DNA of 64,000 nucleotides from positions 245,745 to 309,744 of the forward strand of contig NZ_BMNW01000006.1 in NCBI RefSeq assembly GCF_014646755.1. Reading direction: 5' to 3'. Source of the DNA: Pseudomonas asuensis. GTDB lineage: Bacteria; Pseudomonadota; Gammaproteobacteria; Pseudomonadales; Pseudomonadaceae. Both the position numbers and the translations under genes were made by a program. Every line of letters starts with the position of its first letter. Position 1 is the stretch's first letter. This document shows, piece by piece, positions 61,946 through 64,000 of this stretch. Under the pieces are notes generated by a model. It made no database searches and had not been told where the DNA came from. It saw only the letters and a list, made by a program, of their open reading frames with translations.

Positions 61946-62836
61946 TTATCCCGCTGCCCAGTCAACCACAATGCGTGTGGCGTCAGCCAATACCTCATTA
62001 CGTGCTTCGGCCTGCTTGTCTTTGAGCGCGGTGTAAATAGTCAGAACAATAGGCGCTCGCTGGGGCGGCCAGATGATAGCTACGTCATTGGCGGAACCGT
62101 AGTCACCTGTCCCAGTTTTGTCACCCACCTGCCAGCCTGCTGGCACGCTAGCTCGAATACGTTTACCGCCTGTGGTATTGCCTTTCAGCCAATCCTGTAA
62201 TTGCTGCTGTTTATCTGCCGCCAAGCCATCCCCTAATGCCAGACGCTGGAGACTAACCGCCATGGATTGAGGAGTACTTGTGTCACGAGGGTCCCCCGGA
62301 ATCGCTGTATTCAGTTCGGTCTCCCAGCGATCGAGACGAAACTCGGTATCGCCTATCGAGCGGGCAAATGCTGTAACGGCTTCAGGGCCGCCCAGCTTTT
62401 TCATGAGTACGTTGGCCGCCGTATTATCGCTGTACTGGATACCTGCCGCGCACAATTCAGCTATGGTCATTCCAATGCCAGCCTGCTTTTCCGTGACCGG
62501 CGAATACGTGACAAGCTCTTCCTGGGTATACATGAGTCGCTCATCAAGCAGCCCAGGTTCAGCCTGGCTTTGGGCAAGAAACGCTGAGGCCAGTATGACT
62601 TTGAACGTACTGTTCATGGCGAATCGCTCATTGGCGCGATGCCCCAGTCGCGAACCATCTGCCGTATCGATGGCATAGACCCCGAGACGGCCATTCAACT
62701 GCTGCTCCAGCTGAGCCAGCCGGCTCTGGAAAGGCGACGTATCGCGCTCTGTGCCGGCCAGGCAACCTAGAGAATAAGAGGTAGATACCGCAGCGGTAGC
62801 CAATAGAAATGTTCGGCGATTCAGGGAATAACTCAT
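61946..62836 (-). CDS. Class A beta-lactamase with Tat-type signal
   Basis: A 296-residue serine beta-lactamase that hydrolyses beta-lactam antibiotics in the periplasm. The signal starts MSYSLNRRTFLLATAAV with a twin-arginine pair, as in Burkholderia PenA-type enzymes. Active-site motifs are Ser76-Thr-Phe-Lys79, Ser136-Asp-Asn138, Glu172 with Leu175-Asn176 (the omega loop), and Lys240-Thr-Gly242. There is no Cys beside the catalytic Ser, so it lacks a KPC-like disulfide. It is a single gene, with no AmpR-like regulator next to it, and is probably chromosomal. The resistance spectrum cannot be read from these motifs. Confidence 0.93.
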   Translation of the reverse strand: MSYSLNRRTFLLATAAVSTSYSLGCLAGTERDTSPFQSRLAQLEQQLNGRLGVYAIDTADGSRLGHRANERFAMNSTFKVILASAFLAQSQAEPGLLDERLMYTQEELVTYSPVTEKQAGIGMTIAELCAAGIQYSDNTAANVLMKKLGGPEAVTAFARSIGDTEFRLDRWETELNTAIPGDPRDTSTPQSMAVSLQRLALGDGLAADKQQQLQDWLKGNTTGGKRIRASVPAGWQVGDKTGTGDYGSANDVAIIWPPQRAPIVLTIYTALKDKQAEARNEVLADATRIVVDWAAG

Positions 62837-63156
62837 AAAGCGGGCTCGTTATTGGTGTTCTTGGTGATAGGGAGAAAATACTGTGCAGCACAGGGCGGCG
62901 GCTAACAGCTTATAAAGCGAAACAAAGAAAGCGTAGCGTTAGAACCGGCTGGCTTACCAGCCATCAGAGCCCTCAAAACATTTACAAAATAACCGTTTTA
63001 ATTGCTCTGGCGCAGTAAACCCTTACGTTGAAGTAACAGCCTAGGCGGTTTCGTCTAGGCTTGGGGTGTCTATATCAAGCTTTACCATTGTGATTACAGC
63101 TTAGGCAGCCAGCATTGAGTATCTCTTTTACTCTTTTCGTGCATTGAGGAGACCGC
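62837..63156. other. Divergent promoter region, beta-lactamase and ldhA
   Basis: 320 nt between divergent genes, so both promoters lie here. No palindrome of note was found. Confidence 0.45.
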
Positions 63157-64000
63157 ATGAAAATCACTGTTTTCAGCGCCCAACCCTATGACCAGCGTTT
63201 TCTCGACGAAGCCAACAAACACCACTTTGCCCATTACAATTTCGAATTCACCTATCAAAACGTATCGCTCTCGCTTCAGACTGTTGCGCTCGCACAGGGT
63301 AGCGATGCGATTTGCACATTCGTCAATGATCAGCTGGATGCACCGGTTCTCGAAACACTCAAGGAATATGGCGTCAATGCCATTCTTTTGCGCTGTGCAG
63401 GCTTCAACAATGTCGACCTGGGCGCCGCCGAGCGGTTAGGTCTTTTTGTAGCCCGCGTACCTGCTTATTCACCCGAAGCGGTGGCCGAGCACACCATTGC
63501 ACTTATCCTCACACTTAACCGGCATACACACCGAGCTTATAACCGCGTCCGTGAAGGCAATTTCATGCTGGAAGGGCTTTTGGGATTTACCCTGCATGGC
63601 AAGACGGCGGGCATTATCGGAACCGGCAAGATTGGCTTGGCGACAGCACGCATTCTGAAAGGATTCGGCTGCCGCCTGCTGGGATATGATCCTATGCCTG
63701 CACCGGAATTCAAGACATTGGGAGACTTCGTCGACCTTGAAACATTACTGGCGCAATCGGATGTCGTAACCCTGCACTGTCCTCTCATGGACACGACTCG
63801 CCACATTATCAACGAAAGTACCCTGGCCGGGATGAAGCCCGGCGCGATGCTTGTCAACACCTCCCGAGGTGGTTTGGTAGACACGGCAGCCGTCATCGAA
63901 GCGTTAAAAAATCGCCAGCTAGGGGCGCTGGCAATCGATGTCTATGAACAGGAAAGCTTTCTCTTCTTCCATGATCGTTCATCCGACATTATTGATGACG
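63157..64000 (+). CDS. ldhA: D-lactate dehydrogenase, 3' end beyond window
   Basis: The frame runs off the window end after 281 residues of a protein expected to be about 330. It matches E. coli LdhA through RCAGFNNVDLGAAERLGL, VPAYSPEAVAEHTIALILTLNR, the NAD-binding GIIGTGKIG, HCPLMDTTRHIIN, and NTSRGGLVD. It reduces pyruvate to D-lactate with NADH during fermentation. The start is ATG 63157 with GAGGA 7 nt upstream. The region is divergent from the beta-lactamase gene. Confidence 0.93.
   Translation, partial: MKITVFSAQPYDQRFLDEANKHHFAHYNFEFTYQNVSLSLQTVALAQGSDAICTFVNDQLDAPVLETLKEYGVNAILLRCAGFNNVDLGAAERLGLFVARVPAYSPEAVAEHTIALILTLNRHTHRAYNRVREGNFMLEGLLGFTLHGKTAGIIGTGKIGLATARILKGFGCRLLGYDPMPAPEFKTLGDFVDLETLLAQSDVVTLHCPLMDTTRHIINESTLAGMKPGAMLVNTSRGGLVDTAAVIEALKNRQLGALAIDVYEQESFLFFHDRSSDIIDD

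Overview
The window reads as a chromosomal segment of a free-living gammaproteobacterium. The clues are a MvaT-type nucleoid protein, a DUF3509-like protein, an E. coli-like LdhA, a ydbH-ynbE-ydbL operon, an OprD-family porin, a fused OsmC-YcaO protein and an HscC/J-protein pair. Together they point to the Pseudomonas/Halomonadaceae neighbourhood, but the genus cannot be fixed from the sequence alone. I see no rRNA, tRNA, CRISPR array, insertion sequence or prophage gene. Genes are mostly monocistronic or in short operons, separated by unusually long non-coding or decaying stretches.

Layout. 1-5.6 kb: hydroxypyruvate isomerase, two DUF2382 stress proteins, a decayed FkbH-like gene followed by a decayed acyl carrier protein gene, RNase Z, and a small hypothetical protein. 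5.7-11.8 kb: a LysE exporter with its AraC-type neighbour, a YhcG-like nuclease, and a GntR/HutC regulator divergent from an amidohydrolase and a dicarboxylate-type transporter. 12-23.6 kb: the ydbH-ynbE-ydbL envelope lipid-transport operon, a CheY-like receiver, a GST, a PaiB-like flavin protein, a TetR regulator divergent from a secreted GH3 beta-glucosidase with PA14, an orphan ClpP-like protein, an HhH DNA-repair-like protein and a DUF4142 protein. 24-31.7 kb: an ArsR regulator and an Old Yellow Enzyme, the HscC/J-protein chaperone pair and an HBM-type chemoreceptor.

31.7-40.8 kb is the most accessory-looking part. It holds a truncated CYTH gene, an AT-rich leader, a secreted kexin-like subtilase, a tightly coupled small secreted protein whose C-terminus looks like a protease propeptide, and a convergent orphan curlin-repeat (functional-amyloid) gene. 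Two GNAT acetyltransferases, the MvaT homologue, a DUF3079 protein and several very small candidate genes follow. 40.8-54.7 kb: OsmC-YcaO, unknown proteins, small membrane proteins, a cupin, a GAF histidine kinase, a DUF1615 lipoprotein, a secreted alpha/beta hydrolase with a YceK-like lipoprotein, a frameshifted small gene, and a UvrD-like helicase with a histone-H1-like tail. 55-64 kb: an OprD porin, two TerC-family membrane proteins, a secreted GH5 glycosidase, a Tat-exported class A beta-lactamase, and ldhA cut by the window end.

The best candidate for an under-described system is the 32.6-36.1 kb cluster: a subtilase plus a propeptide-like partner (resembling the Aeromonas ASP/ORF2 pair) next to a curlin-repeat protein that has no csg export genes nearby. 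Its AT-rich promoter region is a plausible target of the MvaT homologue encoded 2.5 kb downstream. The functional link between protease and amyloid is inference from proximity only.
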